Shown: piece by piece, positions 25,505 to 33,735 of the stretch | How the letters are laid out: every line of letters begins with the position of its first letter | Numbering within the stretch: position 1 is the stretch's first letter | Virus record (IMG/VR): IMGVR_UViG_3300025141_016923 | Location: 1-44,415 of that record | DNA: 44,415 bases | Reading direction: 5' to 3' (one strand) | Source of the DNA: a virus | Notes under the pieces: model-generated | Database searches by the model: none | The model's input: only the letters and a program-made list of their open reading frames with translations | What the model was told of the DNA's origin: nothing | Made by a program: the position numbers and the translations under genes

Positions 25505-25922
25505 TATTTTCACCTATAAAAACTTTATCTAAAGCCTGACCTTGATATGGACCGGTTTTGTATTCATATATGAATGTATTATCTTCTAAAATTTCATATG
25601 AATGCCCACCTTCAAACGTCATCGAGATATCTCCTGTATTTAAAGTATGAGACTCTAAAAATTCTTGATTTATATCATAAAACGAAACAAGAACAGATCC
25701 AGACATTACAACCCAGGACTCTTGCGCTATAACTTTTGGCATGGGTGGATCTTTCCAAATGTGCTGGTGTGCGCGAAATTTTCTTCCTTTATTAAGCCTT
25801 AAAGCGGCAAGTTGCAGAATTTGATTATCAGGTGCAATGTCAACTCTGTCTGGGGCTGGATAATGAGGCCTGCTCACTATATGTAAAAGTCTATTATCAA
25901 CTTTAGATGTTATCTTTCTCAT
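25494..25922 (-). CDS. Cupin/RmlC-like barrel protein
   Basis: This 142-aa protein starts at ATG 25922, with AGGG seven bases upstream in the stop of the preceding gene. It has a jelly-roll cupin pattern: 'KFRAHQHIWKD' with two His, 'ESWVVMSGSVLVSFYD', 'LNTGDISMTFEGGHSYEIL' and 'IYEYKTGPYQG'. The last motif occurs in WxcM-like and WbuC-like proteins of O-antigen clusters, which isomerise or bind nucleotide-sugars. A 3,4-ketoisomerase-like or regulatory role is possible. It lies in the same coupled block as the PLP enzyme. It is too short and simple for a precise function. Confidence 0.77.
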   Translation of the reverse strand: MRKITSKVDNRLLHIVSRPHYPAPDRVDIAPDNQILQLAALRLNKGRKFRAHQHIWKDPPMPKVIAQESWVVMSGSVLVSFYDINQEFLESHTLNTGDISMTFEGGHSYEILEDNTFIYEYKTGPYQGQALDKVFIGENNED

Positions 25923-25930
25923 ATTAAACC

Positions 25931-26662
25931 CTATGCAGTCCAATTTTCATACGAACGAATAAGCTCTTCATCCTCTTCGTTAAAGACCTGATATTCATTC
26001 CATGCAAAAGACTTTCCGTTTGACTTTTTCAGGTTTTCATATAAGTAAGGATTAAACTTACCAAGCCTGACAATATTTGCCCATGGTGCAATTGGTGTCT
26101 TTCCACACAAGATTGTCGCCCCGTTGTTTCTTGCTTTTTTAATATTTTCTATTTCATAATCGTGAACAGACATCCCTGGCTTCATGTATTTGAAAAAATA
26201 ATTTTTGCTAACTATCTGTGGCTGGACATTCACCCTATAATCCATATCTTGAGGGAATTCTAAAAAATTTGCGTCTTGCTTCTTCGTTCTTCTAAATTGT
26301 TCAGGGCCTCCCCAAAACAAAAATATACTATCTGCTTCTCCTGCATGCATTTTTTCTTCAGCTTTTTTTAGCATGTCATGATCTACATTGCTTATCAAAA
26401 AAGTATCTTCACCAAATAATACAAAATAGTCCTCTGGAAACGAATTAATAATTGGTTCGAATGGATCATAAAATGCTTTTACTGGAAAATCGTTCTGTTT
26501 ACCTGCAGAATGAAACGTAAAATTATCTGGGAGCTCAAATTCTGGAGGGTCAAAGCCCAAAAGCTCTACCTTGTACTGGCTACCCCAGTACTTATTAAAT
26601 AGCTTTGTCCAGCCCTCAATCAAGCTCATATATTGATCGCATGTTGTTACGATAATTCTCAT
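25931..26662 (-). CDS. Putative glycosyltransferase (GT-A-like), island-specific
   Basis: This 243-aa protein starts at ATG 26662, with a clear GGAG seven bases upstream and an ATGA overlap. It begins 'MRIIVTTCDQYMSLIEGW' and contains 'EDYFVLFGEDTFLIS', which resembles the strand and acidic metal-binding motif of GT-A transferases, then 'SIFLFWGGPEQFRR' and a C-terminal helical part. No full family signature is evident. It belongs to the island by position and codon overlap, so a sugar-transfer role is likely but not proven. Confidence 0.7.
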   Translation of the reverse strand: MRIIVTTCDQYMSLIEGWTKLFNKYWGSQYKVELLGFDPPEFELPDNFTFHSAGKQNDFPVKAFYDPFEPIINSFPEDYFVLFGEDTFLISNVDHDMLKKAEEKMHAGEADSIFLFWGGPEQFRRTKKQDANFLEFPQDMDYRVNVQPQIVSKNYFFKYMKPGMSVHDYEIENIKKARNNGATILCGKTPIAPWANIVRLGKFNPYLYENLKKSNGKSFAWNEYQVFNEEDEELIRSYENWTA

Positions 26663-27216
26663 TTATTATCTCCTTTTTTCATTGCGGAAACATTGAGACT
26701 CATTAAAACCCCGGTTTCCTTTTGCATGTGTGGCAGATAAGCCTGGCTGTAATCATCAACATGAGAATGTTCTGTTTTTCTCCAGTCATATCTTGAAATT
26801 GATTCAAATCCGGCTTCTATCAAGCATTTTTTTAAATAATCAAAATTAAAAATAATCTTATGTTCATCCAATCGGCCTTCTCTTCCGCCTGACACGAGAC
26901 CTATGACTTCCTCAATTGACCTATTTTTTAAATAAACATTACATACACTATCAAAGTCAGGTACAGCCACTCTCAACCTGCCGCCTTGTCTTAACTTAGA
27001 ACACCACAGTACCAATGTAGGAATTAGCTTATCTCTAGAAACATGCTCTAAAATGTGGCTTGCGTAGATCTCATCAGCACTTTCTTCTTTAACTGTAGAC
27101 AGTATAGTTGCGTCATCAATAACATCAACTGCCTGGCTTTGTTGTAGATCTATATTAACCCACCCTGATAATCTCTTTGTTCCGCACCCAAGATGTAGCT
27201 TTACTTTTTCAACCAT
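26659..27216 (-). CDS. SAM-dependent methyltransferase (class I)
   Basis: From ATG 27216, which overlaps the preceding stop, the product has 185 aa and begins directly with the core 'MVEKVKLHLGCGTKRLSGWVN'. Motif I 'LHLGCG' and the acidic 'NIDL' are clear, followed by 'EIYASHILEHV' and 'LRQGGRLRVAVPDF', the pattern of type 11 methyltransferases that act in glycan clusters. The longer frame that begins 34 codons upstream lies inside the CgeB-like gene and is unlikely. It probably methylates a sugar or a lipid-linked intermediate. Confidence 0.87.
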   Translation of the reverse strand: MVEKVKLHLGCGTKRLSGWVNIDLQQSQAVDVIDDATILSTVKEESADEIYASHILEHVSRDKLIPTLVLWCSKLRQGGRLRVAVPDFDSVCNVYLKNRSIEEVIGLVSGGREGRLDEHKIIFNFDYLKKCLIEAGFESISRYDWRKTEHSHVDDYSQAYLPHMQKETGVLMSLNVSAMKKGDNK

Positions 27217-28102
27217 TAACTTCTCTTTTAGATTTAATCTGGTGGTATATTTCAACGACTGTCTTTGCCCAGGCGTCTCTATTATACTCTTGTACTGCAT
27301 TAAAGCCTGATTTTGCAATTTTATTTCTCAGATCATCATTTTTTAAATAAAACTCAATTTTTTTGCGGAAATCCATTGGGTCATCAAATATAACAAGATG
27401 TTCACCATCTTTAAACATCTCACTTCTACCAATCCAATCGTTTGTCAGCAGAAAACCACCGGCAGCCATGATCTTATAAACCCTATCTGATGCACCTTGT
27501 TCAGTCACAAAATTTAAATTAATCTTTGTCTTTGAAACAACTGTAGCATGATTTCGACCATAAGCACCTTGAACAATTGCAACTGGATAGTTTGCCTGCT
27601 GTAAAAACGGAAGACGGTACCCATAAGGCTCACCAATCATTGATACGTCTACTTCTTTATCACATTCAAGTGGAGAATCAACATCGCGATCGAAACCTTC
27701 ACAAACATGATAAGAATTTTTATTAAGTAACAAGCACTTTTCCAAAACATTCAATTTATCGCAGCAAACAAAGTTCACAATCTTGCACCTTTCCTGAACC
27801 TGTTCATTGAATGATGAAGGAACTAATGGATCCATATACCAAAGTCCAACCAGTGTTGTTTTTAACATCTCAATGACCACCCAGTTATCCATTGACCCTT
27901 TGCTTATTAAAACAAAATCAAAATTTTCAGACCTGACTGTTTTTATTAAATTTTCATCACACATATCTCTTCCGACAGTGCGATCGATGACAGGATAATT
28001 GTACTGCATGACATCGTGGCCTAATCTTTTTAGTGCCCTAAACTGTGCATTATTTGTTGATTTATTTTCATTATCAAAAGATCCAATGTAAAGAATTTTC
28101 AT
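27209..28102 (-). CDS. CgeB/YkvP-like glycosyltransferase
   Basis: This 297-aa GT-B-like enzyme has an N-terminal 'MKILYIGSFDNENKSTNNAQFRAL', a central 'VDVSMIGEPYGYR' and a donor domain with 'DRVYKIMAAGGFLLTNDW' and 'FDDPMDFRKKIEFYL'. This order is characteristic of CgeB-type glycosyltransferases. The start overlaps the stop of the GT9-like gene (ATGA). The acceptor is unknown. It is one of four adjacent transfer-type genes between 25.9 and 30.6 kb, so several sugars may be added in sequence. Confidence 0.87.
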   Translation of the reverse strand: MKILYIGSFDNENKSTNNAQFRALKRLGHDVMQYNYPVIDRTVGRDMCDENLIKTVRSENFDFVLISKGSMDNWVVIEMLKTTLVGLWYMDPLVPSSFNEQVQERCKIVNFVCCDKLNVLEKCLLLNKNSYHVCEGFDRDVDSPLECDKEVDVSMIGEPYGYRLPFLQQANYPVAIVQGAYGRNHATVVSKTKINLNFVTEQGASDRVYKIMAAGGFLLTNDWIGRSEMFKDGEHLVIFDDPMDFRKKIEFYLKNDDLRNKIAKSGFNAVQEYNRDAWAKTVVEIYHQIKSKREVNG

Positions 28103-28866
28103 AATTTGTCCAATTCAAATTTTATATTTTGTAATTCATTCTGAATTGGGCGAACAGCGTTGTATATCTGTTGACCCCTTGAAAAATATACAAAATCCAC
28201 CGGCTTATGTATAGCACCACATGCATGATAAAACACAGAATCGGGAATACAAACTGCTGATGCTCTTCTCATGATTTCAAATTGTGTGTTTATTGAAAAA
28301 TTAAAGGAGTCGAAGTCGACGCCGACTTCAATCACATGTTCGAGGCCTCTATTTTTCTTTAGCCAGGCTCTTCCATATCCTTCCGGTAAATCTTTTTTAG
28401 GGACACCAGTTGTCGTTTGTACAAATCCAAATCTATTATCACCAACACAACTGCTTATCACTTTTGAAGCCATTTCAACATCATAGGTTTCTGTATAAAT
28501 TTCAGCGGTGGGATTCACTGGATTTATTATTCCAATATCTTGAAAATTGGATAGAATTTTAAGCTGGTGTGATTTGTGTCTTGGAAGAATAACATGAGTA
28601 TAATTTTTCGAATTTTGTGCTATTTGAATACACGTATCATATACTGATCTGAAACCGATATTTTCATTTTCAAAATCATTCCACGCATCTTTGGTATAAA
28701 AAATCTCATCGATATAAGGATTATTGTCAAAAAGCTTTGCCGAACGAAATCTTTCAAGCGTTGCAACAGAACATTTATTACCAGTCATAAAGAAAAATTC
28801 TCTTAGTGCGGGTGTTAACAGAACACAATCGCCAAGACCATGTGGGTAACATATTAACGGCTTCAT
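28099..28866 (-). CDS. GT9 (heptosyltransferase-like) glycosyltransferase
   Basis: The 255-aa protein has the GT9 fold signatures: 'YPHGLGDCVLLTPALREF' at the N-terminus, as in ADP-heptose:LPS heptosyltransferases, and 'AVCIPDSVFYHACGAIHKPV' near the C-terminus, corresponding to the donor-binding 'D-S-x-x-x-H-x-A' motif. It is shorter than WaaC or WaaF (about 320-350), so a loop or strand region is reduced. With the heptose nucleotide genes a few kilobases upstream, ADP-heptose is a natural donor candidate. ATG 28866 has GGAG upstream. Confidence 0.83.
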   Translation of the reverse strand: MKPLICYPHGLGDCVLLTPALREFFFMTGNKCSVATLERFRSAKLFDNNPYIDEIFYTKDAWNDFENENIGFRSVYDTCIQIAQNSKNYTHVILPRHKSHQLKILSNFQDIGIINPVNPTAEIYTETYDVEMASKVISSCVGDNRFGFVQTTTGVPKKDLPEGYGRAWLKKNRGLEHVIEVGVDFDSFNFSINTQFEIMRRASAVCIPDSVFYHACGAIHKPVDFVYFSRGQQIYNAVRPIQNELQNIKFELDKL

Positions 28867-28887
28867 TTTTTCTCCATATATTCCATC

Positions 28888-29694
28888 TTATACTACACTA
28901 CCAAAAAGTTGTGTGCTGATTTCTTTTGTTTCTGAATCAATATAACTCATTAATTTTTTTTGATTCGGATATTGCTTCCACCTCTCTAAAACTTTCATCA
29001 TCTGTGCATTTTGATCAAATTTTTCTCTATCAAAAGAACTACCAGATCCAAATGCCATGACCTTCTTTAAACCATTGTCTGTAAATGTCAAATTAAGGTC
29101 TTCACATATTTTCTGCCTGTACTCAGAAGAAGAAAACCAGTCATTAAATTTTATTGTATAATATGATTTATCATTAAGTGCTGCTATTGCATGTTGCTTC
29201 CACAATTTCATTCTTTCAAGCAGGTGATCTGCAACATCCATTGCACCATCATCTGGCGGATCAATTTTCCTCTGTAAACAAGACGCAACGAAATTATATG
29301 GATCACGAATTATAACAATTTTCTTGCATGGATTAAGCTGTCTAAACGCTGAAAAGCGCTTTTCATCCCATACTTTTAAATTAAAATCTTCAATATTATA
29401 GATAAAATTTTTCACATTTGAAAAATCAGTATATGCAAATTCCTGTTGTAGCTTTCTGTTCAAAACAATATCAATTTTCCAATCAAACGCAAAATTCCTT
29501 ACACTATGAGATAAACCTTCTTTATTCCATGTATAATGAACTGCATTTGCATAAGCCATTGGCTCTAATCGTTCATTGTCCCAACCATGAATACAGTTAT
29601 TCATATGTAATACATCGCCATCTATCTGCTGGGCCAACCAATTAACAACACCATGCTGGCCAGATCTTTTTAACGCTGCTACAAAATAATTCAT
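28888..29694 (-). CDS. PAPS-dependent sulfotransferase-like protein
   Basis: This 268-aa protein shows the sulfotransferase P-loop: 'ALKRSGQHGVVNWL' (residues 7-20, the 5'-phosphosulfate loop, K9-R-S-G) and 'KIVIIRDPYNFVAS' (R130 and S138, the 3'-phosphate site). The spacing between them suits this family. It would move sulfate from PAPS to a hydroxyl group of a glycan. Sulfotransferases are uncommon in phages. It lies between two GT9-like genes, so a heptose or hexose on the island's product is a plausible acceptor. No PAPS synthase is present in the window, so PAPS would come from the host. Confidence 0.75.
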   Translation of the reverse strand: MNYFVAALKRSGQHGVVNWLAQQIDGDVLHMNNCIHGWDNERLEPMAYANAVHYTWNKEGLSHSVRNFAFDWKIDIVLNRKLQQEFAYTDFSNVKNFIYNIEDFNLKVWDEKRFSAFRQLNPCKKIVIIRDPYNFVASCLQRKIDPPDDGAMDVADHLLERMKLWKQHAIAALNDKSYYTIKFNDWFSSSEYRQKICEDLNLTFTDNGLKKVMAFGSGSSFDREKFDQNAQMMKVLERWKQYPNQKKLMSYIDSETKEISTQLFGSVV

Positions 29695-29695
29695 A

Positions 29696-30598
29696 TTACC
29701 AACACTTTACCTGAATTTTTTCTATATTTGGCTTTTGAATTTCTTCAACTGCCCACTTTAATTGTTCAGGAGAGGGATGAGAGTGAAACAGTCCGCGTTC
29801 ACCTTCTGTCTTAATAAACACAACATCAGAATCTAATGGGTTCCAGCCGGACGAAAATCTATACCACATTTTATCAAAATCCCACTGCCATGTGACAACT
29901 GGACATCCCATTAGTGTTGCAAGGTGGAGTGGACCTGACGTTGTTCCAACCGTGCATATTGCTTTGTCCATCAACTTTGCAGTTTCTGGAAGGGGGTTTT
30001 CGCGGAAATCTTCAGTTCCATCAACATATGAATCACTATTTGATCCAATCGTCAGGACCTTGTAGCCATCAGCAATTAATGCTTTGGCAAGATTTTCAAA
30101 CATCTGAATCGGTGGATTGTCTTCTGGCCTTATATCAAATCTATTTCTCGCGTGTAATAACACTATTTTTTCATCTTTTGAGACCGATCTATTTCTATCA
30201 AGATATGCTGGTGTAAGAAAGCCGGCTGAGCCATTTCCTGTTGTGTCTAATTGTGGAATATAAACTGGAGCGCTCCGATGAAACCATGCACCTCTATCTG
30301 TCGGAAAGGGCCGAAACCAAACATCGTTTGGACCTGTAATTTCTTGGGCAAAATTTACAAAATCATCTTGGTTCCAAAGAGAATAATTTTCACAATCAGC
30401 CAACCCTCCCTCTGGAGGAGAATAATGTATTACCTTCGTTACAAAATCTTCATACAGCATTTCTCGACCTGGTCTAGTCACTGCAATGATTTCGTCCCAT
30501 CCATCAGATAACTGGCTTAACCTTCTACAGTAGCCTGTCCAAAAAAATAGCTCCCACCCAAATTCGCCAACATATGGCCCTAAAAATAGTTTCTTCAT
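29696..30598 (-). CDS. GT9-like glycosyltransferase
   Basis: The 300-aa product begins 'MKKLFLGPYVGEFGWELFFW' and carries in its C-terminal half 'GTTSGPLHLATLMGCPVVTW', the GT9-type donor loop with a Ser/Gly-Pro-His core, followed by 'WYRFSSGWNP'. The middle 'KIVLLHARNRFDIRPEDNP' is a hinge-like segment. The family resembles ADP-heptose transferases, but the N-terminal motif is divergent. A GAAGGGAAC Shine-Dalgarno site lies before ATG 30598. It forms a group of three with the sulfotransferase and the other GT9-like gene. Confidence 0.8.
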   Translation of the reverse strand: MKKLFLGPYVGEFGWELFFWTGYCRRLSQLSDGWDEIIAVTRPGREMLYEDFVTKVIHYSPPEGGLADCENYSLWNQDDFVNFAQEITGPNDVWFRPFPTDRGAWFHRSAPVYIPQLDTTGNGSAGFLTPAYLDRNRSVSKDEKIVLLHARNRFDIRPEDNPPIQMFENLAKALIADGYKVLTIGSNSDSYVDGTEDFRENPLPETAKLMDKAICTVGTTSGPLHLATLMGCPVVTWQWDFDKMWYRFSSGWNPLDSDVVFIKTEGERGLFHSHPSPEQLKWAVEEIQKPNIEKIQVKCW

Positions 30599-30608
30599 TG
30601 TTCCCTTC

Positions 30609-31430
30609 TTAATAATTTTCTAAAATATCATCAAAACTAACATTATAAACACCAAGATACTTTACTGATATTCCTGCACATATATTTGCAAATTTAATTG
30701 CCGGATCGAGATTGTGTGTTCCCAAATAACCAATACACAAACCCGCTAAAAATGAATCTCCAGCACCACAGACATCAAAAACACCACGAGCTTTTGTTGC
30801 TGGGTATATATTTTCATTCCACTTAGCACCTCTTTCACCTAAGGTTGTAATTAGCTCACAATTGCTCGGAAACTGATGTGCAGCTTCCCTTTCAACCTCA
30901 TTTATTTTTATTATACAGTCTTCAAAATAAGATAAATTTGTTTTTTTGCTGTCTACAAAAATCGGCTTCGGAAGTAATTGCACTATATTACCCAACAATT
31001 CTTCAGGTAAAAACCCTTTGTCATAATCAGATATAACTGTTGCATCAAAAGTATTTTCATTTAAAAATTTTGCCAAGTTATCAATATTAATTGGATCACA
31101 ATTATCATTAGAATCAATTCTTAAAACCTGTTGCGGTGATCCAGAAACACCCTCAGCAATCATCCTCTCTTTCTTTATTATATTTTTATTTGTAACATGA
31201 AAAGTTGAATGACCGAGTGATTCAATGTTTAAATTTACATTTGCTGCCATTCCAGGTTTCTCTTCAGATCTTTGTTGTAGCAAAATTGGAACCGGAGCTT
31301 CTGCGCTCAGTCGAGTACATTTTCCAAACCTGTAAATATCAACACATGTTTCACCCAAGACCAATATTTTTAGCTGTCTTTGTTGTTGAATATCCTTCAA
31401 TTCTCTCAAAGAACAATAATCTTTTTGCAT
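30609..31430 (-). CDS. hldE: HldE kinase-type protein (PfkB family, heptose-7-phosphate kinase half)
   Basis: This 273-aa PfkB-type sugar kinase resembles the N-terminal half of HldE/RfaE. It has 'KILVLGETCVDIYRFG', 'EKPGMAANVNLNI', 'VISDYDKGFLPEE' and the anion-hole/catalytic motif 'DVCGAGDSFLAG' with D225. HldE phosphorylates D-glycero-beta-D-manno-heptose 7-phosphate at C1. The domain is shorter than the usual 310-320. ATG 31430 lies 80 bases inside the nucleotidyltransferase gene. The conserved domain starts near 31373, still before that gene's stop, so at least 25 bases of overlap are real. The Shine-Dalgarno site is weak, which implies coupled translation. Confidence 0.85.
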   Translation of the reverse strand: MQKDYCSLRELKDIQQQRQLKILVLGETCVDIYRFGKCTRLSAEAPVPILLQQRSEEKPGMAANVNLNIESLGHSTFHVTNKNIIKKERMIAEGVSGSPQQVLRIDSNDNCDPINIDNLAKFLNENTFDATVISDYDKGFLPEELLGNIVQLLPKPIFVDSKKTNLSYFEDCIIKINEVEREAAHQFPSNCELITTLGERGAKWNENIYPATKARGVFDVCGAGDSFLAGLCIGYLGTHNLDPAIKFANICAGISVKYLGVYNVSFDDILENY

Positions 31431-31752
31431 TTTCCGAACCTATTACTTCTTTATTTCGATAGTCTGAACCTACGACCATTATATCAGGTTCTATTACTTT
31501 GATTAACACCCTTAGTTCATCCGACGTATTAAAAATTTCAACGTTATCAATACAATTAAGTGATAGTAATACTTCTTTTCTATCTTTTTGTGAATTTATC
31601 GGCCTTGATTCGCCTTTTAATTTCGACACTCTTTCATCTGAATCTATTCCAACGATTAAAATATCACATTGCTCTTTTGCAAACTTAAACATACGAATAT
31701 GCCCAACATGTAGGATATCAAAACATCCATTAATAAAACCAATTTTTTTCAT
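31351..31752 (-). CDS. hldE: HldE nucleotidyltransferase-type protein (cytidylyltransferase fold)
   Basis: This 133-aa protein has the HxGH nucleotidyl transfer signature 'GCFDILHVGHIRMF' (H15-V-G-H18), then 'LIVGIDSDERVSKLKG', 'RPINSQKDRKEVL' and 'DIMVVGSDYRNKEVIG', followed by 'GYSTTKTAKNIG'. This is the HldE C-terminal (RfaE2) pattern. It would join ATP or CTP to heptose-1-phosphate. In bacteria HldE is usually one protein with the kinase first; here the halves are separate and in reverse order. The ATG overlaps the methyltransferase stop (ATGA). Confidence 0.87.
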   Translation of the reverse strand: MKKIGFINGCFDILHVGHIRMFKFAKEQCDILIVGIDSDERVSKLKGESRPINSQKDRKEVLLSLNCIDNVEIFNTSDELRVLIKVIEPDIMVVGSDYRNKEVIGSENAKRLLFFERIEGYSTTKTAKNIGLG

Positions 31753-32879
31753 AATCTTAAGCTTGTTGCAATTTTAATCCATAGTGATTCATCTGTCAAA
31801 TCAAATACATGCGAATAAATTCCATTCTTATTTTTTTGTGCCCAAGAAGGTGCAATTAAAAATTTGCTTTTAACTTTTGTGCTTTCGATGATGTTATCTG
31901 GCACAGCATAGTCTATATTGACACAACCCAACGTATTATTTCTGCTTAAGCGACACAACGAATCCTTGTATGCTTTCGCGTGTTTTCTAAATTCTTTAGA
32001 AGCCACAACAGCACAAAGCCTGATTCCATAATTTGACAGTAAAGATTCCACATGTCTCAAATAATTTAAGTTATCAAGGTTTTTCGTAAAAGGCTCAGAA
32101 ACAAAGGCAAGCAAATCCATGTTTTCATAAAATGGAAGTGGGGGGCCAAATGTTCTCGGTGGTATGTATGGTGATATATTTGGAGAAAATGGACTAGATA
32201 TCATCTCTCTCCTTTCAGTATCATTAATATTGATTGAGTATCCCTTCCGCAATTCTGGCTCTGCTGTACAAAAATCAGCATATTGGTTTTTGTCTACTGT
32301 TATCAAATAACATCTAGATGATGATGCCCAATCTGCTGCTTTTGTGCAGATTTTTGTAATACTAACATGCCACGGATATGCCAAACGAGAAAATTCAAGT
32401 ATTGGACCAAAATTATTTTTAGAACTATAATATGTAGATGCCCATGGATCATTACCAAGATCAGTCCAAAAATTGCAATGACCATCAGGTGGAGGTCCCT
32501 CTACATTGAACGACTCCCTCCATGGAACAGTGATAATTAATTTTCTATCTGTTAACTTGATAAGGTTTATAAAAGCAGTTTTCCAATCTTCAATATGTTC
32601 CAAAACCTCAGAACATATTACTGTTTCACGACTCTTAACTGAGAAGGTTGATAAATCCAATATGTTTGACTGTTCATAGTTTAATTTATCAATATTTTTC
32701 TTTCTACCTTCTGCGGTATGGCTATCTACACCAAAATCTGTTGAGATTACGTCATAACCCATTTCTCCAAGTTCAACTTCCAAATTTCCAGTGCCACACC
32801 CTACTGTCAATATTTCTTTCTTTGTATTGTAAACAGGTAATGAATCAATGATTGATATATGTCTTATGTCAAATGGCAT
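31749..32879 (-). CDS. Two-part SAM methyltransferase with unknown C-terminal domain
   Basis: The 376-aa product has an N-terminal class I methyltransferase domain: 'KEILTVGCGTGNLEVEL' (motif I, residues 21-37), 'DVISTDFG' and 'VICSEVLEHIEDW', then 'RKLIITVPW'. The last 180 residues (from 'TFGPPLPFYENMDLLAFVSEP' on) belong to no family I recognise; 'LRHVESLLSNYGIRLCAVVAS' looks helical with a Rossmann-like turn. ATG 32879 overlaps hldD by 11 bases. Placement between hldD and the nucleotidyltransferase suggests a heptose-related or acceptor methylation, but this is inference. Confidence 0.83.
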   Translation of the reverse strand: MPFDIRHISIIDSLPVYNTKKEILTVGCGTGNLEVELGEMGYDVISTDFGVDSHTAEGRKKNIDKLNYEQSNILDLSTFSVKSRETVICSEVLEHIEDWKTAFINLIKLTDRKLIITVPWRESFNVEGPPPDGHCNFWTDLGNDPWASTYYSSKNNFGPILEFSRLAYPWHVSITKICTKAADWASSSRCYLITVDKNQYADFCTAEPELRKGYSININDTERREMISSPFSPNISPYIPPRTFGPPLPFYENMDLLAFVSEPFTKNLDNLNYLRHVESLLSNYGIRLCAVVASKEFRKHAKAYKDSLCRLSRNNTLGCVNIDYAVPDNIIESTKVKSKFLIAPSWAQKNKNGIYSHVFDLTDESLWIKIATSLRL

Positions 32880-33735
32880 CGAAAATCTCTTTTGTTAGAA
32901 AAATTCCTTCTTCTAGATCTATTCTGTCACTAGAAATTTGAGAATTAATTTTTGAGTTATCACTACACGTATAATCCTGGTATTTTCCAATAAGGTGAGA
33001 TGGAAATGCTACTTCTTCTATATCTGCGCCTGTTAAATCTGAAATTATTTTAGCAACATCAAAAAATGACCGTGGATTGTTTGTCCCAACATTATAGATA
33101 CCTGAATCAAAAAATATTGCACTCTTTGTAATCTGAGCAACATTATCTACATGGATAAAGTCTCGTTTAAAACCATGACTTCCTTCAAATATCTTAATTC
33201 TTCCATTAGTTCTTGCCTGTTTTAAAAATTTATGAACTGGACTTGCCTGATCGTGCTTGTGCTCTTCACCAGGACCATAAACATTAAAATATCTTAACCC
33301 AACAATCTCAGATGATGGATTGTCTATTATTTTTTGCATTGCAATTTTATCAAAAGCTGACTTGCTTATTGCATAATAATTTAATGGAGTCAAAACTGTA
33401 TCTTCACAAAAACCATTCTTACCCAGACCATAAACCGAAGCTGAAGAAGCATACACAAAAGGAATTCCAGCCTCGATACATGCATCCAAAAGCACAGAAC
33501 TCAATGTTATATTAGTATCACTGATTAATCCAATATCTGTTTCCGTTGTTGACGAAATTGCGCCTAAATGATAAACCGCTATAACTTCCTTATTTGTTAT
33601 TTTCATTAAAGCATACTCTTGCGAATTTTTTCCATCAAAGCAATCAAGATCGCACGGGGTAAAATTATCAAATAACTTTGTCAAATGAGAACCAATGAAG
33701 CCGCTAGAGCCAGTTATTAAAACTTTACCTTTCAT
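32869..33735 (-). CDS. hldD: ADP-L-glycero-D-manno-heptose 6-epimerase-like protein
   Basis: The 288-aa enzyme starts at ATG 33735, overlapping the FkbM stop (ATGA); GTG 33741 is a poorer choice. It carries the NAD(P) loop 'LITGSSGFIGSHL', the HldD-specific 'GAISSTTETD', the catalytic Y121-x3-K125 (YAISK), 'RYFNVYGPGEEHK', 'FKRDFIHVDN' and near the end 'LIGKYQDYT'. These are diagnostic of HldD/RfaD, which turns ADP-D-glycero- into ADP-L-glycero-manno-heptose. The length is a little below the 310 aa of E. coli HldD. With split HldE and GT9 enzymes it forms a phage-encoded heptose donor route. Confidence 0.9.
   Translation of the reverse strand: MKGKVLITGSSGFIGSHLTKLFDNFTPCDLDCFDGKNSQEYALMKITNKEVIAVYHLGAISSTTETDIGLISDTNITLSSVLLDACIEAGIPFVYASSASVYGLGKNGFCEDTVLTPLNYYAISKSAFDKIAMQKIIDNPSSEIVGLRYFNVYGPGEEHKHDQASPVHKFLKQARTNGRIKIFEGSHGFKRDFIHVDNVAQITKSAIFFDSGIYNVGTNNPRSFFDVAKIISDLTGADIEEVAFPSHLIGKYQDYTCSDNSKINSQISSDRIDLEEGIFLTKEIFDAI

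Noticed and set aside
30609-31752. A frameshifted single HldE gene
   Set aside because: The domain order is opposite to HldE (nucleotidyltransferase first), and both halves have complete ends, so one broken gene is unlikely.
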